Shown here in pieces: positions 6,022 through 8,109 of a DNA stretch of 8,109 bases; positions within the stretch are counted from its first letter, which is position 1; every line of letters starts with the position of its first letter. Origin of the DNA: JAICTV01 sp035634055 (GTDB lineage Bacteria; Planctomycetota; Phycisphaerae; Tepidisphaerales; Tepidisphaeraceae); contig DASQDR010000153.1 of NCBI GenBank assembly GCA_035634055.1, positions 1 through 8,109 on the forward strand, in the 5' to 3' direction. The notes beneath the pieces are model-generated. The model ran no database searches. It worked only from the letters and a program-made list of their open reading frames with translations, and was not told the DNA's origin. The position numbers and the translations under genes were made by a program.

Positions 6022-8109
6022 ATGACCCGCCATAACGATAAACAACCGAGTTTCGCCTGGGACAGGCTCGAATCGCGCGTGCTGCTCGCCGCCGCGCAGT
6101 CCGATGACTTCCACGCATCGGCGATCAATTCCACGCGCTGGACGTTCGTCAATCCCATCGGCGACGGCACGGTCACCGCCAACGGCACCCACGCGCTGAT
6201 CTCGGTGCCGGGCGGCAAGAGCCACGACGTCTGGACGGGCGCCAACAACGCCGCTCGCCTGATGCAGGCGGTGAGCGACGAGAACTTCGAGCTGGAGGTG
6301 AAGTTCGAATCCCGCCCCGACCAGCAGTACGAGATGCAGGGGCTGCTCGCCGAGGCGTCGCCCGGAAATTACCTGAGGTTCGACTTCCTCGGCGACGGCG
6401 CAGGGCTCCAGGTCTTCGCCGCCAGCGTCACCAACGGCGTCGCCTCCGCCCGCATCAGCCGACCGATTGATTCCGCGTCGGCGCTGTACATGCGCGTCAC
6501 CCGCCAGGGGAACCAGTGGACGACGTCGTACTCGTATAACGGCAGCGACTGGGACGTGGCCGGGACCTTCGCTCACGCGCTGCCGGTGAGCAAGGTGGGC
6601 GTGTTCGCCGGCAACGCGCATGGGGCGGGCTCGCCAGCCTTCACCGCCTCGGTGGACTACTTCTTCAACACCGCCAGCCCGATCCTCCTCGAGGACGGCC
6701 AGCCACCGGTCGATTCCACCGCGCCGCGTATCCAGAACGTCCAGCGCAACAACGCGTCGAACCAGGTGCAGGTCACGTGGCAGACCGACGACGTCGCCAC
6801 CGGCGTGGTCGAGTACGGGCTGACCGAGCAATACGAGCTCGGCTCGGTCGCGCAGCCGGCGGCCGGCAAGAACCACACGGTCACGCTGAACCTCGATGCC
6901 CTGAAGAACTACCACTTCCGCATCCGCGCCACCAATGCGAGCAACCTGCAAACGACGTCCGGCGATCACATGGTCCGCTCGGGCGCGCCGGTCCAGAGCA
7001 AGCCGGTCATCGACGTGTGGCACGGCCCCAACCAGTCGTTCGGCGGCCTGGGGCAGCCGCAGCGGTGGGTGAACATCATCGGCCGCGTGCGCGGCGCCGC
7101 CGGCATCTCGTCGCTCACCTACTCGCTCAACGGCAGCGCGCCGGTCTCCATCAATCCGGGGGCCAACTCCACCCGGCTCGAGAACAACGGCGACTTCAAC
7201 ATCGAGCTTCCCGCCGACGCGCTGCTGACCGGCGCCAACACCGTCGTCATCACCGCGCGCGACAGCGCGCAGCAGGTCACGACGCAGGCGGTCACCGTCA
7301 ACTTCGCGCGCGGCAACGTCTGGCCGCGGAACTACACGACGAACTGGTCGGGCGCCACCAACATCGGCGACGTCGCCCAGGTCGTCGACGGGCTCTGGAG
7401 CCTGTCGGGCGACGGCGTGCGCACCGTCGAGATGGGGTACGACCGCCTGATCGCGATCGGCGATGTCGAGTGGCAGGACTACGAGGTCACCGTCCCGTTC
7501 ACGATGCACGCCACCCAGTCCGCCGGCATCTACGGCCCGCCCGGCATCGGCATCCTCACCCGCTGGTCGGGGCACTACGGTCCGCCGGGCGGGGCCGTCA
7601 CGAACGACAACTGGTGGCCGATCGGCGGGCTCGGTTGGTTCCACGGCGACCGCCTCGAGATCGTGGGCAACGCCGCCGCCCCCATCGCGGCCGAAGGGCA
7701 GTCGCGGTCTGTTCAATTCGGCACGCGCTACATCATGAAGATGCGCGTGGAATCCGTCCCCGGCGAGAACAGCACCTACTCGCTGAAGATGTGGCAGGAC
7801 GGCACGCCCGAGCCGACGGCGTGGACGTTGACCGGCAGCGGCGTCGACGGTGAGCTGACCCACGGCTCGATCCTGTTGCTGGCGCACCACACCGACGCGA
7901 CGTTCGGCCGAGCGACCATCACGCAGGTCATGGACGCGCCGGCGGTGATCAGCAACGTGCAGTCTCACCCCCGCGCGACGCAGTCGCAGTTGACGTGGCA
8001 GACCAACGAGCCGGCGACGGCGGTGGTCGACTACGGCAAGACCGGCGCGTACGAGCTGGGGTCGGTGCAGCAGCCGACGCGCGGCACCAGCCACGCCGTC
8101 ACGCTGCTG
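6022..8109 (+). CDS. LEPR-XLL-like modular surface protein with ConA-like and FN3-like domains (partial, 3' end outside window)
   Basis: An uninterrupted frame of 696 codons runs from ATG 6022 off the right edge; the full length is unknown. LESRVLLAA (residues 16-24) is a variant of the LEPR-x-LL motif near the N-terminus of large planctomycete extracellular proteins. There is no classical signal peptide. Residues about 27-225 resemble a DUF1349/concanavalin A-like domain, beginning with DDF and ending VDYFFNTASP. Residues 233-321 are an FN3-like domain, of the sort seen at the N-terminus of purple acid phosphatases (VTWQTDD, VVEYGLT, HFRIRATN). Residues 324-432 look Ig-like. Residues 433 to about 637 form a second jelly-roll-like region rich in Trp and Gly. 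A second FN3-like domain starts near 640 and is cut off. The likely role is carbohydrate or matrix binding outside the cell; a catalytic domain may follow downstream. No Shine-Dalgarno site precedes the start. The start is chosen because the motif sits at its usual distance. Confidence 0.85.
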   Translation, partial: MTRHNDKQPSFAWDRLESRVLLAAAQSDDFHASAINSTRWTFVNPIGDGTVTANGTHALISVPGGKSHDVWTGANNAARLMQAVSDENFELEVKFESRPDQQYEMQGLLAEASPGNYLRFDFLGDGAGLQVFAASVTNGVASARISRPIDSASALYMRVTRQGNQWTTSYSYNGSDWDVAGTFAHALPVSKVGVFAGNAHGAGSPAFTASVDYFFNTASPILLEDGQPPVDSTAPRIQNVQRNNASNQVQVTWQTDDVATGVVEYGLTEQYELGSVAQPAAGKNHTVTLNLDALKNYHFRIRATNASNLQTTSGDHMVRSGAPVQSKPVIDVWHGPNQSFGGLGQPQRWVNIIGRVRGAAGISSLTYSLNGSAPVSINPGANSTRLENNGDFNIELPADALLTGANTVVITARDSAQQVTTQAVTVNFARGNVWPRNYTTNWSGATNIGDVAQVVDGLWSLSGDGVRTVEMGYDRLIAIGDVEWQDYEVTVPFTMHATQSAGIYGPPGIGILTRWSGHYGPPGGAVTNDNWWPIGGLGWFHGDRLEIVGNAAAPIAAEGQSRSVQFGTRYIMKMRVESVPGENSTYSLKMWQDGTPEPTAWTLTGSGVDGELTHGSILLLAHHTDATFGRATITQVMDAPAVISNVQSHPRATQSQLTWQTNEPATAVVDYGKTGAYELGSVQQPTRGTSHAVTLL
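6766..6891 (+). repeat. FN3-like coding repeat, copy 1
   Basis: This segment encodes residues 249-290 of the surface protein. By eye, about 25 of 42 residues match residues 655-696 with no gap, including TWQT, YELGSV and VTL. The matching Trp residues are W253 and W659, 406 residues apart. Synonymous and amino-acid differences show the copies are old or under relaxed constraint, not a recent duplication. Confidence 0.75.
7984..8109 (+). repeat. FN3-like coding repeat, copy 2 (truncated by the window edge)
   Basis: This segment encodes residues 655-696 and aligns without gaps to copy 1 at 6766-6891. The remainder of the domain, matching residues 291-321 of copy 1, should continue past the right edge. 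Confidence 0.75.

Noticed and set aside
5628..6035. Plus-strand open frame of 135 codons in the intergenic interval
   Set aside because: It starts inside an inverted repeat, passes through hairpins and the promoter, has no Shine-Dalgarno site or recognisable domain, and runs into the next gene's start.
5995..8094. Minus-strand open frame of 699 codons opposite the surface-protein gene
   Set aside because: The + strand frame has a family motif and recognisable domains with an internal protein repeat. The minus frame is low-complexity and Arg/Val/Asp-rich, a compositional shadow.

Overview
The window is a GC-rich stretch of bacterial DNA with every supported gene on the + strand. It reads as part of a cell-surface glycan biosynthesis cluster followed by the start of a large secreted or surface protein. 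The best lineage clue is the N-terminus of the last gene: LESRVLLAA at residues 16-24 matches the LEPR-x-LL type motif found near the start of many large extracellular proteins of Planctomycetes. High GC, weak or absent Shine-Dalgarno sites at most starts, and that motif together suggest a planctomycete, perhaps of the Phycisphaerae. This is inference, since no rRNA or other marker gene is present.

Layout. Positions 1-162 hold the last 53 codons of a gene that looks like a GT4 glycosyltransferase tail. They are followed by an FkbM-family methyltransferase (249-974), a class I SAM methyltransferase (1056-1769), a GT-A-fold sugar transferase-like protein with a DxD motif (1766-2782), a family 2 glycosyltransferase (2803-3675), and a glutamine-dependent asparagine synthetase or amidotransferase (3680-5614). 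The last four genes are packed tightly (4-base overlap, 20-base gap, 4-base gap), so they are probably co-transcribed and translationally coupled. Two methyltransferases, two or three glycosyltransferases and an AsnB-like enzyme together are typical of loci that build and decorate an exopolysaccharide or O-antigen-like chain. No flippase, polymerase or exporter gene is in the window.

Positions 5615-6021 are non-coding. They contain a long imperfect inverted repeat just after the asnB-like stop, a very GC-rich double hairpin, a local AT-rich island with a plausible sigma-70 promoter that carries a perfect 12-base palindrome between its boxes, and a leader of about 190 bases with two predicted folded elements.

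From 6022 to the right edge, an uninterrupted reading frame of 696 codons encodes the first part of a modular protein: LEPR-XLL-like N-terminus, concanavalin A-like (DUF1349-like) domain, FN3-like domain, Ig-like region, second jelly-roll-like region, and a second FN3-like domain cut by the window edge. Its promoter looks separate from the glycan operon. Adjacency to that operon is the only evidence of a functional link. The window is mostly recognisable families. The points most worth following up are the unassigned GT-A protein, the palindrome-bearing promoter and leader, and the repeated architecture of the large protein.
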